Positions 34,601 to 42,656 are shown, numbered from the stretch's first letter. The stretch: DNA of 64,000 nucleotides from MWBF01 sp040772005 (GCA_040772005.1 JAXGYZ010000012.1:72492-136491), one strand, 5' to 3'. Notes: generated by a model from the letters alone, not told the origin. Program-made: numbers and translations.

Positions 34601-34940
34601 GCGACCACTCGACGTTATACCCCTCGTCGGTCATGTCGATGCAGGGCCGCGGAATCTCCAGCTCGTCGAGAATCTGCACCGTCTTCAACTCGATGAATCG
34701 CCCGCCGCAGAGCCACGCGGTGACGATGTTCTGGCTGAGCTGGGTGTGCGGCCCGGCGGACGGGCCGATGGGGGTGAGCAGCAGCTTGCCGTACAGGTCG
34801 CGCGTCACATAGGGCGCGCCGGGCTTTGGCGTGTGGAAGAAGGAGCGGTGAGTCCCGAAAATGGACTGCGTCGTCTCGTATTCCTTCAGGATACGTCTGA
34901 GCAACAGGCCAAACGGTTGTGGCCGCAAGATATCGGACAT
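31668..34940 (-). CDS. ygfK: YgfK: selenate-reductase-like iron-sulfur flavoprotein of the purine cluster
   Basis: A 1090-residue protein. The N-terminal third is a DHOD-like TIM barrel (LLTPIGPSAGPHTQLSQNIV, STMHGCPPDEIERI, VKLNPTLLG). Residues about 460-830 form a glutamate-synthase small-subunit-like module with Cys-rich CQDVPEYAW and CNHLCQTRCTRNDYE, then VAVIGSGPSGFSAAFYLA for FAD and VIGGGDTAMDAVR for NAD(P)H. The C-terminus holds ferredoxin-type clusters (CLQCTSYCDKCVEVCPNRANW, CNACGDCTIFCVHEG). The name comes from an unproved selenate link; context shows a redox step in purine or pyrimidine-like ring reduction. GGAG precedes the ATG by eight bases. Confidence 0.9.
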   Translation of the reverse strand: MSDILRPQPFGLLLRRILKEYETTQSIFGTHRSFFHTPKPGAPYVTRDLYGKLLLTPIGPSAGPHTQLSQNIVTAWLCGGRFIELKTVQILDELEIPRPCIDMTDEGYNVEWSQELKLEESAQEYINAWAFVHILPRLLGWEHAPHGAIFDMSIGYNLEGIQSPRMTAFMDALADASGPLAEIRDTLRRDFPQFADIDIPGRITNSVTLSTMHGCPPDEIERIARYLMTERGLHTIVKLNPTLLGKEQVLDILHRSLGFTEIHIPDSVFEHDLKYPKALELIRTLQDVGRTRGVTFGVKLSNTLAMHNHKGWMPGDEMYMSGRALYPVTMNLFAKLAHEFDGNLQVSYSAGADALNVATILSCGALPITACSDLLKPGGYARLGQWLEHLETAMNAAGAASPAEFSRDKLANLTAAAADALADHRYKKEAFPYGLPKVNDGLGFFDCVVAPCIAHCAVCQDVPEYAWAISEGNYDQALEVILARNPLPGVTGYVCNHLCQTRCTRNDYEQTIAIRALKRYAEEHGQVAPLIPATPTGKRVAVIGSGPSGFSAAFYLALNGVKVHMYEARDVIGGMMRLVPVFRLPWEIIQRDVDRILDLGVELELNRRIANRPESLLSEGYDAVYVATGFERDTPLDIPGIAGPGVHAALTLLDRARRGERVDLGRRALVIGGGDTAMDAVRTSRRLTGNPATIVYRRTRAEMPASPEELEGALEEGNILEELVSPVSVVRKDGQVTGLQCVRNALGEPGPDGRRRPVPIRGSDFIIPCDAVIVAVGQSPDVSFLDGSVVTLCDEGGIGIDPASGQTAAAGIYAGGDVALGGPESIIAACADGRRAAEAICRQFGLNFAQPPAHMPKLSEADILANKKMRVRKLPQQQPPMLPITLRDNFDLIELTFTEEQARAEGARCLQCTSYCDKCVEVCPNRANWTFHIDPVRWQVPTLAVQDGRLIVAGSESFEVVQDRQILNVNDFCNACGDCTIFCVHEGQPWFDKPRLFLNEPDFLLADHNAYRIIGDTVYRRHEGRAAQLTRQNGHLLYEDEAVQVTLARDFQVREMRLKQPFAGAHSLRDAAEMLVVLDGVSASLPGLVI

Positions 34941-34959
34941 TGTGGAAACTCCAACGATC

Positions 34960-35043
34960 TAATAGGACGCTGATGACGCTGATTGAACTGATTATTTCGA
35001 TCTATAAAGACATCATGCAAATCCGTTTCATCAGCGTTCTATT
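34960..35043. repeat. Imperfect palindrome, GAACGCTGATGA type
   Basis: AATAGGACGCTGATGACGCT near 34960-34979 faces TTTCATCAGCGTTCTATTTT ending at 35046. It fills the gap between ygfK and the hydrolase, and the stop codon of the hydrolase (35039-35041) lies in its arm. Confidence 0.7.
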
Positions 35044-35872
35044 TTAGATGTGCGTCCAGCCAGGCGATGTTGTAGCACAGCACGTCGGTCTTTTCCGGCT
35101 CGTTGTGCGTCTCGTGGTACAGGCCCGGCCAAAGTTTGAGCGTGACGTCACCTTTGAGGTGGCTGGCAAACTCTTCGGTTCCGGCGGCGGAGGTGATGCG
35201 GTCGGCAGTGCCGTGGACCAGCAGCAGCGGCACCTGCGGGAATTCGGCTGCGTGCGCGAGCAGCCATGCGCCGGTCTCGATGCCGCCGATGCCAAGCCGC
35301 GCGGAGACCCTGTCATGAACCAGCGGATCGGCCGCGTACGCCGCGACGACCTGGGGGTCGCGCGACAGTGCCGACCGTTCGAGACCGTTCGCCATGACGA
35401 TGTTGGGCATGAGCCGGCCGACCAGCTTGCCGAACGCGACCTTGGCGCGTTGCGGGTTGCCCCCCAGCCGCAGTGCCGGGCTGGTGGAGATAACGCCCGC
35501 AATCTGTGGCTTCCGGCGCATGGTGTGGTCCAGCACGATGGCGCCCCCGAGGCTGTGACCGTAGAGAAAACGGGGCTTACCGGGATAGCGTTGCTCGGCC
35601 TCTGCCAGGAGCCCGGCACAGCTCTCGCTCAACTGGTCGAACGGCGGGGTCACCCCGCGCGGTCCCGCGGTCTTGCCGTGTCCCGGCAAGTCACACGCCA
35701 ACACCGCATATCCCGAGTGGTTGAATTCTGCGGCGACGTGGGAATAGCGGCCGCTGTGTTCGCCCAGGCCATGGATCAAGGCGATAACAGCCTTGGGCCG
35801 GGCGGGTGACCACACACGGCCATACAACTGCCGGCCGTCCGGCACGGTCAGGGTAAAGTTGCTCTCCGCCAT
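35039..35872 (-). CDS. Alpha/beta hydrolase (monoacylglycerol-lipase-like)
   Basis: A 277-residue serine hydrolase: ALIHGLGEHSGRYSHVA (oxyanion HG), nucleophile elbow YGHSLGGAIVLDH, an acid near LLLVHGTADRIT and the His in GLYHETHNEPEK complete the triad. It is close to lysophospholipase/monoglyceride lipase (Hydrolase_4). The ATG at 35872 follows AGAGGTG; an upstream GTG at 35881 is weaker. Its presence in the purine cluster is unexplained: it may hydrolyse an ester/amide intermediate or be a passenger. Confidence 0.85.
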   Translation of the reverse strand: MAESNFTLTVPDGRQLYGRVWSPARPKAVIALIHGLGEHSGRYSHVAAEFNHSGYAVLACDLPGHGKTAGPRGVTPPFDQLSESCAGLLAEAEQRYPGKPRFLYGHSLGGAIVLDHTMRRKPQIAGVISTSPALRLGGNPQRAKVAFGKLVGRLMPNIVMANGLERSALSRDPQVVAAYAADPLVHDRVSARLGIGGIETGAWLLAHAAEFPQVPLLLVHGTADRITSAAGTEEFASHLKGDVTLKLWPGLYHETHNEPEKTDVLCYNIAWLDAHLK

Positions 35873-35911
35873 TGGATGCACCTCTCGGTAAGACTGGATT
35901 CATTTTAACCG

Positions 35912-35973
35912 AGAAACCGGGTTTCTGCCAGAAACAGTCGAGAAACCCGTTTTCTGCCAGAAAACGGGTTTCT
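35912..35973. repeat. AGAAACC palindromes (two adjacent units)
   Basis: AGAAACCGGGTTTCT (35912-35926), then AGAAACCCGTTTTCT (35941-35955) paired with AGAAAACGGGTTTCT (35959-35973). These lie just after the end of the PLP-enzyme gene, in the gap before the hydrolase. Confidence 0.8.
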
Positions 35974-35981
35974 GGTGCGGC

Positions 35982-37442
35982 CTACACCAATCCCACGTTC
36001 GCGTTGAACTCCTCGATGAGCGCGTCGATTGCGTCCGCCTGGCCCTGCACGCCCGTCCAGTAATCGCGCTGGTACCACTGCGCCTGGATCTCGGCGTAGG
36101 TCTTGCCCTGCTGCTCGACCCAGGTGTAGTACTTCAGGTTGTGCACCCGTTTGCGCGCCGGATAGGAAAGTTCCTCCATCGTGTCGGTCGTCGCGCCCAT
36201 CAGGTATTGGTGATAGCTCACCGCGGCATCGCGCGGCGTGTATTCTCCGCGTTCCGCGGTCAGCTCGTCCAGGCGGCTTGTATACAGCTCCATCGAGTCC
36301 GTCAGAACCGTCAGCACGACATCGCCCTCGCCCCACTCGTACCACTTCGCCATCTTAATGGCCGAGAGGATGTTCGCCGCGCCGGAGATGCCCACCAGGT
36401 CGAGTTGGGCGATCAACTCAGGCGCGACGCCCATCTGTGCCAGGTACTTCCGGCCTTCGGGCTCGTTGAACAGGCGGATGAGTTGGATCGGCGCCTCATC
36501 GTCGATCGCCATGATCATATCGGTGTTCCTGAGGTTGTGAATCCACGGCACGTGCTTGTCGCCGATGCCCTCGATGCGATGGCTGCCGAACCCATTAAGC
36601 AGCAGCGTCGGACATTGGAGCGCCTCGCTCGCGGCCAGCTTGCTCTGCGGGAACAGCTTCTTCAGGTAGTCGCCCGCGCCGATGGTGCCCGCGGAGCCGG
36701 TCGTGAACACGGACCCGGCCAGCGTGTCGTCGGGGCCGAGCGCGGCCTGCAACGCCTCTTCCATCGCGTGCCCCGTGATATCGTAGTGCCACAGGTGGTT
36801 GCCGAACTCGTCGAACTGGTTGAAGATGACGAGATCCTCGCCCGACCGCCGCAATTCCCAGCACTTGTCGAAGATTTCCTTGACGTTGCTCTCGCTGCCC
36901 GGCGTCGCAATGACCTCGCCCGCGATATTCGACAGCCATTCGAACCGTTCGCGGCTCATGCCTTCCGGCAGGATGGCGACAGACTCGCAGCCGAGTAACT
37001 CGGAATCGTACGCGCCCCCGCGGCAGTAGTTGCCGGTGGAGGGCCAGACGGCCTTCTGCGTCGTCGGGTCGAACTGCCCCGTGACCAGCCGCGGGACGAG
37101 GCAGCCGAACGCCGCGCCGACCTTGTGCGCGCCGGTGGGGAACCACTTGCCCACGAGCACCAGCATGCGCGCGTCTATGCCGGTCAGCGCCTTGGGCAGT
37201 TCCAGGTAGTTCACCGGACCGAAGCCGCCGCCGTGCGCGACCGGCTCGTTCTTCCACGTGATGCGGAAGAGGTTGCGCGGGTTGACATCCCACAGGCCGA
37301 TGCTGCGCAGCTCCGCCTTGATGCGGTCGGGAATCAGCGCCGGATTCCGCATCTGGGCGAAGGTCGGGATGATGATGTTACGCTCGCGTGCGCGCTGCAC
37401 GGCGCGGGCGAGACGATCGGGGTGGACGGTCAGATCAATCAT
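35982..37442 (-). CDS. PLP-dependent beta-subunit-type enzyme (cysteine-synthase/threonine-dehydratase fold)
   Basis: A 486-residue fold-type II PLP enzyme. Lys in GKWFPTGAHKVGAAFG is the likely Schiff-base residue, and TTGSAGTIGAGDYL is the phosphate-binding loop. It is longer than typical cysteine synthase (about 310) and 2,3-diaminopropionate ammonia-lyase YgeX (about 400), to which it does not look close. In known purine clusters YgeX turns diaminopropionate into pyruvate and ammonia, so this enzyme is a candidate for the missing lyase step. The start at 37442 overlaps the VanZ stop as ATGA with GAGGAG upstream. Confidence 0.78.
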   Translation of the reverse strand: MIDLTVHPDRLARAVQRARERNIIIPTFAQMRNPALIPDRIKAELRSIGLWDVNPRNLFRITWKNEPVAHGGGFGPVNYLELPKALTGIDARMLVLVGKWFPTGAHKVGAAFGCLVPRLVTGQFDPTTQKAVWPSTGNYCRGGAYDSELLGCESVAILPEGMSRERFEWLSNIAGEVIATPGSESNVKEIFDKCWELRRSGEDLVIFNQFDEFGNHLWHYDITGHAMEEALQAALGPDDTLAGSVFTTGSAGTIGAGDYLKKLFPQSKLAASEALQCPTLLLNGFGSHRIEGIGDKHVPWIHNLRNTDMIMAIDDEAPIQLIRLFNEPEGRKYLAQMGVAPELIAQLDLVGISGAANILSAIKMAKWYEWGEGDVVLTVLTDSMELYTSRLDELTAERGEYTPRDAAVSYHQYLMGATTDTMEELSYPARKRVHNLKYYTWVEQQGKTYAEIQAQWYQRDYWTGVQGQADAIDALIEEFNANVGLV

Positions 37443-37951
37443 GTGCTCCTCGCTAACGAGAAATGAGAAACGAGTAATACGGGAATGGCAGCCCCCAGGA
37501 GCGTGCCCAGCGTGTTCAGAATCACATCGTCGATATCGGTGGCGCGTGATGCCAGGAAAAGCTGGGTCACCTCGATGCTCAGGCTGAACAGGAAACCCAT
37601 CAGCGTCACCCGGCCCCACCAGCGGACGCCGAAGTGCCGCTTGCGTTGCCCGCGCACCCGCGGCGGGAACATGGCAACAGCCAGCGCCGCGCCGAGCGGC
37701 ACGAACACCGCGATGTTGCCCAGAAAATCCACGAACAGGAACGCGGCTGCGGAATTGCGTTCGCTGCGGAACTCGCACCCGCCGAGCAGGCACGCCAGCG
37801 CAGGCAGCTTGCGGCTGAACGGCACCAGGTTGATGCTGCCCGGTTGTCCGCGCTCCACGAGTGTCATGCTCAGAATCCAGGCTGCCGTCAGCAGGGCCGC
37901 GGCCCACGCCAGCCCGCGCAACCAGGCCCCGCGTCTTGGAAAACGTTTCAT
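37439..37951 (-). CDS. VanZ-family membrane protein
   Basis: A 170-residue protein with four hydrophobic segments (about 12-33, 66-90, 112-132, 145-163) and the VanZ-like stretches FVDFLGNIAVFVPLGAAL and SIEVTQLFLASRATDIDDVILNTLGTLLGA. VanZ proteins can raise teicoplanin resistance, but most members have no known role. The last residues (SHFSLARST) are encoded by a copy of the GAGTAATGAG-type repeat. It overlaps the PLP-enzyme start as ATGA, an odd coupling with a catabolic enzyme. Confidence 0.85.
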   Translation of the reverse strand: MKRFPRRGAWLRGLAWAAALLTAAWILSMTLVERGQPGSINLVPFSRKLPALACLLGGCEFRSERNSAAAFLFVDFLGNIAVFVPLGAALAVAMFPPRVRGQRKRHFGVRWWGRVTLMGFLFSLSIEVTQLFLASRATDIDDVILNTLGTLLGAAIPVLLVSHFSLARST

Positions 37952-37970
37952 CTGCGGACAGAAGCGACTG

Positions 37971-38040
37971 GGAGTCGAGGCTTCAGCCGGTTACACGCCC
38001 TGCACTCACACGCATCCATAGCGGCTATAGCCTCGAATCC
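37971..38040. repeat. Palindromic repeat, GTCGAGGCTT family, copy 2
   Basis: GGAGTCGAGGCTTCAGCCG (37971-37989) faces CGGCTATAGCCTCGAATCC (38022-38040). The repeat supplies the last codons of the threonine-synthase-like gene and resembles 10229-10299. Confidence 0.8.
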
Positions 38041-39278
38041 TGTTTCAGTGCCTGCTCCACCGCGGGCAGGTTCGCGTCCACGACGAGCGGTTCCCCGACC
38101 GACCGCCGCGCGGACGCCACATCCTTCAGTCCGCTGCCAGTGCAGAGCACGACGATGCGCTCGTCCGGCTCAACCAGGCCATCCGTGACGGCCTGCGCCA
38201 GCCCCGCATACGCAGCCGCCGCGGCCGGCTCCGCAAAGACGCCGGTCGCCTGCGCCAACACTGGAATGGCCGCGAGGATTTGCTCGTCCGTCACCCTGAC
38301 GTACGCGCCGTCCGTCTCCCGCACCGCGGCGAGCGCCTTGATGCGATCGCGCGGCAGGCCCGCGGAGATGCTGTCCGCGACCGTCTGCGCGGCGATGGGC
38401 TGCATGTCCAGTGCAGCCGTGCCGCTGCGCCACGCGTCGTACAGTGCGGCGGAGCCTGCCGCCTGGACGCCCATCAGCCTGGGCATCCGGTCGATCCAGC
38501 CGAGCGCAAGGAGGTCCTTCAGCCCCTTGTGGATGCCGCCGATGATGCAGCCGTCGCCCACGGGTACGAAAATGCGGTCGGGCGCGTTCCAGCCCAGCTG
38601 CTCACAGATTTCGAAGCCGGCGGTCTTCTTGCCCTCGCTCATGTAGGGGTTGTAGCCCGTGTTGCGGTTGTACCAGCCGAACGCCTGCGCCGCCTTCAGG
38701 CACAGCTCGAAAGCGTCGTCATACGTCCCGCGAACGAGCAGCACGGTGCTGCCGTAGACGAGCAACTGTGCAATCTTGGCCGGCGGCGCGCTTTGCGGGA
38801 CGAAGATGACGTTGCGCTGGCCCACGCTGGCGCACAGGCCGGCCAGGGCCGCTGCGGCATTGCCGGTGCTGGCCGTGGTGATGACCTCCGCGCCGCGCTC
38901 GCGTCCCTTGACGACCGCGATGGCGCTCGCCCGATCCTTAAACGACGCGGTCGGCAGCCGCCCGTCGTCCTTCACCCAGACATGGCGCAGCCCCAACCCC
39001 TCGGCCAGCCGGTCGGCGCGGTACAGGGGCGTGCCGCCCACGGTCAGCGGCGGGACGGGGCTGCCGGCCCGGATGGGCAGGAGCGGCCGGTAGCGCCAGA
39101 TGGTCGGGTCGGGGTCACGGGCCAGCCGGTCGGGGCTGAGACGCCGGGCGATCAGTCCGTAGTCGTACTCGACATCGAGGATGCCCTCGTTACCGTGCTG
39201 CGGACAGACATACTCCACCTCGTCCGGCGCATACGTCCGCCCGCAGATGAGGCATCGGAGCGACTTGACGTGGTCCAA
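38025..39278 (-). CDS. Threonine synthase-like PLP enzyme
   Basis: A 417-residue protein with an N-terminal zinc-ribbon-like stretch (CLICGRTYAPDEVEYVCPQHG), then a fold-type II core: PLP Lys in PTASFKDRASA, TASTGNAAAALAGL, GDGCIIGGIHKG and LCTGSGLKD. Threonine synthase converts phosphohomoserine to threonine, but the neighbouring genes are all purine-cluster genes, so a recruited lyase role is equally possible. The start is TTG, with AGGAG six bases upstream. The C-terminus runs into a palindromic repeat. Confidence 0.85.
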   Translation of the reverse strand: MDHVKSLRCLICGRTYAPDEVEYVCPQHGNEGILDVEYDYGLIARRLSPDRLARDPDPTIWRYRPLLPIRAGSPVPPLTVGGTPLYRADRLAEGLGLRHVWVKDDGRLPTASFKDRASAIAVVKGRERGAEVITTASTGNAAAALAGLCASVGQRNVIFVPQSAPPAKIAQLLVYGSTVLLVRGTYDDAFELCLKAAQAFGWYNRNTGYNPYMSEGKKTAGFEICEQLGWNAPDRIFVPVGDGCIIGGIHKGLKDLLALGWIDRMPRLMGVQAAGSAALYDAWRSGTAALDMQPIAAQTVADSISAGLPRDRIKALAAVRETDGAYVRVTDEQILAAIPVLAQATGVFAEPAAAAAYAGLAQAVTDGLVEPDERIVVLCTGSGLKDVASARRSVGEPLVVDANLPAVEQALKQDSRL

Positions 39279-39302
39279 GACTGGCTCCTGCGGTTTTGCA
39301 TA

Positions 39303-39361
39303 AAGAGTAACCAGTAATGAGTAACGAGTAATGAGTAAATTTACTCGTTACTCATTACTCA
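39303..39361. repeat. GAGTAATGAGTAACGAG palindrome
   Basis: GAGTAACGAGTAATGAGTAA and TTACTCGTTACTCATTACTC meet in an AT-rich centre near 39338-39342. The stop codon of the carbamate kinase gene is at its right edge. A related half-unit is at 37457-37478. Confidence 0.85.
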
Positions 39362-40327
39362 TTCCTCGTCCCGCACAATGTGCGTGCCCGTCTCCCCGCG
39401 CAGCGCGCGGCCGATGTTCTCCGGATTGGTGATGATGGCGTGCTTGCCGCCTGCTTCCAGGTACCAGATGATGGCCTGGATCTTCGGCCCCATCGAGCCT
39501 TTAGCGAAGTGCGTGCCCTCGGCCAGGTAGCGTTGCGCCTCGCTCAGCGTCAGTTGGTCCAGCCACTGCTGGTCGGGCTTGCCAAAGTTCAGCGCGACCT
39601 TCTCCACCGCAGTCGAGATGAGGAACAGGTCGGCCTGGATCGCACGGGCGAGCAGGCTCGAAGCAAAGTCCTTGTCGATGACCGCGGCGATGCCGATGTA
39701 ATCGCCGTTGCCCTTGTCGATGACCGGGATCCCGCCGCCGCCGACAGTGATCGCAATGATGCCCGCGTTGACGATCGCCTTAATCGTGTCCAGCTCGACA
39801 ATCTCCTGGGGCAGCGGGGAGGCCACCACGCGGCGCCAGCCCCGGCCCGCATCCTCCACCACGCTCCAGCCCATCTCATCCCGCCGGCGCAGGGCTTCGA
39901 CTTCATCCATGAATCCGCCGATGGGCTTGGTCGGGTTCTGGAAGGCCGGATCGTTGCGATCCACCAGCACCTGCGTGATGATCGTTGCGACGTTCTTCTT
40001 GATGCCGCGCTGGAACAGGATGTTCTGGAGGTTCTGCTGGAGCGCGTAGCCGATCGCGCCCTGGCTGTCTGCGCCGCACACATCCAACGGGACCTCATGC
40101 ATGCCCTCGACTCTGGCCGCGATCTCAGAGCGGCGCAGGATGAAACCAACCTGCGGCCCGTTGCCGTGGCCGATGGCAACCTCCCAGCCTGCCTCGATCA
40201 TATCGGCAATGTGCTGCGTCGTCTCCTTCGCTGCTTCGTACTGGTCTTCGACGCGCACGTGACGGGCGTCTTTAATCAGTGAATTGCCGCCAATGGCAAC
40301 GACCGCGACTTTACGGGGGGTGGACAT
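39359..40327 (-). CDS. arcC: Carbamate kinase
   Basis: A 322-residue amino-acid-kinase-fold enzyme: VVAIGGNSLIKD at the N-terminus, AIGHGNGPQVGFILRRSE, CGADSQGAIGYALQQ and ITVGGGGIPVIDKGN are the conserved blocks. It makes ATP and carbamate from carbamoyl phosphate and ADP. It lies directly downstream of YgeW, matching the E. coli yqeA/ygeW set-up in which carbamoyl phosphate from a ureido compound is used for ATP. AGGAG precedes the ATG. Confidence 0.94.
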   Translation of the reverse strand: MSTPRKVAVVAIGGNSLIKDARHVRVEDQYEAAKETTQHIADMIEAGWEVAIGHGNGPQVGFILRRSEIAARVEGMHEVPLDVCGADSQGAIGYALQQNLQNILFQRGIKKNVATIITQVLVDRNDPAFQNPTKPIGGFMDEVEALRRRDEMGWSVVEDAGRGWRRVVASPLPQEIVELDTIKAIVNAGIIAITVGGGGIPVIDKGNGDYIGIAAVIDKDFASSLLARAIQADLFLISTAVEKVALNFGKPDQQWLDQLTLSEAQRYLAEGTHFAKGSMGPKIQAIIWYLEAGGKHAIITNPENIGRALRGETGTHIVRDEE

Positions 40328-40350
40328 TGGGTATGCTCCTGTGGTGTCTT

Positions 40351-40365
40351 AGAAACCCGGTTTCT
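40351..40365. repeat. AGAAACC palindrome
   Basis: A single AGAAACCCGGTTTCT between the YgeW and carbamate kinase genes. Confidence 0.7.
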
Positions 40366-40371
40366 CCATCA

Positions 40372-41352
40372 TCACGACATCGTCAACGCCATGACCGCCT
40401 TCTGGACATGCAGGCGGTTCTCGGCTTCGTCGTAGACGACGGAGTGCGGGCCGTCGATGACCTCGTCAGTCACTTCGAGGCCGCGGTCCGCGGGCAGGCA
40501 GTGCATGTAGATGGAGTCTTCCGCGGTCAGGTCCATGCGACGCTGGTCCGTGATCCAGCTGCGATACTTGTCGATGAGCGCCTTGCCCTCTTCCTTGGCG
40601 GTCGTGGTCAGCAGGGGCCCCCACGACTTCGGGTAGACGACATCCGCATCGCGGAACGCCTCGTCCATGTCGTGTACCACGTCGAAGCCGACCCGGTACT
40701 TGCGGGCATTGTCGCGCGCCTGGTCCATGATGTCCGGCATCAGCTTGAACTCCGGCGGATGGGCCAGCACCACGTCGCAGCCGAACCGCGTCAATTGCAG
40801 GATAAGCGACTGCGGGACCGAGATGGGCTTGCTGTACGAGGCTGCATAGGCCCAGGAGACGACGACCTTCTTGCGGCGCAGGTCGCGGCCCTTCTTCTCG
40901 ATGATCGTGAGGAGGTCCGCGAGACACTGGAAGGGGTGATAGACGTCGCACTGCATGTTGAGGACCGGCACGCGGCTGGCCTGGGCGACCTCGTTGATGT
41001 AGCGATTGCCGAACTGCCAGTCGCACTGGCGGATGGCGATGCCGTCGAAGTAGCGGCCGAAGATTTCACCGATTTCCTTTGCGGTGTCGCCGTGGGAAAT
41101 CTGTGTCGTCTCCGAGTCGATGAACGCGGCGTGCCCGCCGAGCTGCGCCATGCCCGCCTCGAAGGAGCCGCGGGTGCGCGTGCTGGTGAAGAAGAAGAGC
41201 ATCGCCAGCACCTTGTCGCGCAGGTAGGCGTGTGGCACACCCATCGCGCGCGCCCGCTTGAGCTCCATCGCTACGTCCAGGACGGTCTCGACCTCGTCCT
41301 TGCTGAAGTCGAGGTCGCTGATGAAATCGCGGCCACGAAGATACGTCTGCAT
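40372..41352 (-). CDS. ygeW: YgeW: knotted carbamoyltransferase
   Basis: A 326-residue aspartate/ornithine carbamoyltransferase homologue with the carbamoyl-phosphate motif FTSTRTRGSFEAGMAQLGG (STRTR) and HPFQCLADLLTI, but with a distinctive second-substrate region (VSWAYAASYSKPISVPQS, HCLPADRG). YgeW is defined by a knotted substrate loop and has no activity with common amino acids; in purine degraders it is thought to run backwards, giving carbamoyl phosphate from a ureido product. The ATG at 41352 follows GGAGG; a longer frame extends into a repeat and is rejected. Confidence 0.92.
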   Translation of the reverse strand: MQTYLRGRDFISDLDFSKDEVETVLDVAMELKRARAMGVPHAYLRDKVLAMLFFFTSTRTRGSFEAGMAQLGGHAAFIDSETTQISHGDTAKEIGEIFGRYFDGIAIRQCDWQFGNRYINEVAQASRVPVLNMQCDVYHPFQCLADLLTIIEKKGRDLRRKKVVVSWAYAASYSKPISVPQSLILQLTRFGCDVVLAHPPEFKLMPDIMDQARDNARKYRVGFDVVHDMDEAFRDADVVYPKSWGPLLTTTAKEEGKALIDKYRSWITDQRRMDLTAEDSIYMHCLPADRGLEVTDEVIDGPHSVVYDEAENRLHVQKAVMALTMS

Positions 41353-41371
41353 GAAGGTTTCCTCCGGGATT

Positions 41372-41404
41372 ACAGATTGAAGATTGCAGATTGCAGATTG
41401 GAGA
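41372..41404. repeat. Short tandem repeat, GATTGCA units
   Basis: ACAGATTGAAGATTGCAGAT and TGCAGATTGGAGAT are five imperfect 7-10 bp units between the YgeY and YgeW genes. Confidence 0.75.
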
Positions 41405-41431
41405 TGATGCTCGATCGGCAATCCTTTGGCG

Positions 41432-42637
41432 TCATGGTATCAGCGCGGGCAGGAGCGCATAGAACTCCGCCGCCTTGACCACATCGGCCAGCGGCACGCA
41501 GTCGCGGACGGTGTGCGCGGTCTCCTCGTCGCCTGGTCCGAAGCCGATGGCCGGAATGCCCGCCTTGCCCATCCAGTAGATGCCGTTCGTGGAGAAGTTC
41601 CACTTGCCGCTCGGTGCATCGGGCAGGCCGGTCAATTGGCGCGCCGTCTGACCCGCCAGCACGAGCGGGTGCGCCTCGTCCAGCGCCCAGGCCGGGAAGT
41701 ATTTGTCCACCGGAAAGACGAAGCCGGTGTAGGACGGCTCGTCGTAGAACAGTTCCTCCAGCGTGATGTTGTCCCGCTGGTCCTCAGGGATGAGCGCGGC
41801 GACCTGGGCGAGCACCTGCTCCTTGGCTTCCCCGAAGGTCATGCGCCGGTCGATGTAGATGACGGCCTCGTCCGGCACGGCATTGATGGAGGGCGTCTGC
41901 ACGCGCATATCGCTGACCGTGATCTTGCCGTGGCCGAGGAAGGGATGATCGCCCAACTGCGGCTCCAGGTCGCGGATGCCCGCGATGACCGGCAGCAGCT
42001 TGTAGATGGCGTTGTCGCCCAGGTGGTTCGACGCGGCGTGGGCCGAGCGGCCTTTCGCCACGACGCGCATCTCCAGCCGGCCCTTGTGACCGCGATAGAC
42101 GTTCATCTTCGTCGGCTCACCGATGACCACGAAGTCCGGACGGACGCCGGGATCCACCTCCACGAACGCATTGGGGGCAATCCCATCACACCATTCTTCC
42201 ATGTTGCCGAAGTAGTACGCCGTGTACCCGTCCAGCAGGCCCAGGTCGCGGGCAATCGCCAGGCCGTAGACCATGCCGGGCGTGCTGCCTTTCTCGTCAC
42301 AGGCCCCGCGCGCGTAGAGACAGCCGTCTTCGATCTTGCCCTGAAAGGGATCCCACGCCCACTGGGCCGGGTCACCGATCCCCACGGTGTCGATGTGCGA
42401 ATCGAAGACGATGACCCTGGGTCCGTTCCCGATGCGCCCGAGGGTGTTGCCCATCCGGTCGAAGCGCACCTCGTCATAGCCGAGCCGGCGCATCTCGGCC
42501 TGGATGCGTTCCCCGACCGGCCCGATCTGGGACTCCACGGAAGGGATGGCGCAGATGTCGCGCAGGAAGCCGGTGATGGCCTCCCCCTGCGCGGCCACTT
42601 GCGCGGCAACCGCGGCTGCTTGTGTTCTACCTACCAT
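41432..42637 (-). CDS. ygeY: YgeY: selenium-metabolism-linked M20-type hydrolase
   Basis: A 401-residue metallopeptidase/deacylase of the ArgE/DapE fold. VFDSHIDTVGIGD and GRGACDEKGSTPGM hold metal ligands (written here as ARGACDEKGST), FGNMEEWCDG provides the catalytic Glu pair, and IGFGPGDEETAHTVRDCV ends the metal site. YgeY occurs only in selenium-linked purine clusters and should hydrolyse an acyl/amide bond of a ring-opened intermediate. The ATG at 42637 follows GGGGAGG. Confidence 0.9.
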   Translation of the reverse strand: MVGRTQAAAVAAQVAAQGEAITGFLRDICAIPSVESQIGPVGERIQAEMRRLGYDEVRFDRMGNTLGRIGNGPRVIVFDSHIDTVGIGDPAQWAWDPFQGKIEDGCLYARGACDEKGSTPGMVYGLAIARDLGLLDGYTAYYFGNMEEWCDGIAPNAFVEVDPGVRPDFVVIGEPTKMNVYRGHKGRLEMRVVAKGRSAHAASNHLGDNAIYKLLPVIAGIRDLEPQLGDHPFLGHGKITVSDMRVQTPSINAVPDEAVIYIDRRMTFGEAKEQVLAQVAALIPEDQRDNITLEELFYDEPSYTGFVFPVDKYFPAWALDEAHPLVLAGQTARQLTGLPDAPSGKWNFSTNGIYWMGKAGIPAIGFGPGDEETAHTVRDCVPLADVVKAAEFYALLPALIP

Positions 42638-42656
42638 GTGTGCCTCCCCATTCTCA

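Noticed and set aside
33000..34973. A 657-codon plus-strand frame opposite ygfK
   Set aside because: Same reason; its sequence is Arg/Val/Asp-rich with no motif.
41372..41404. A CRISPR-like short tandem array
   Set aside because: Units are 7-10 bp with no spacers.
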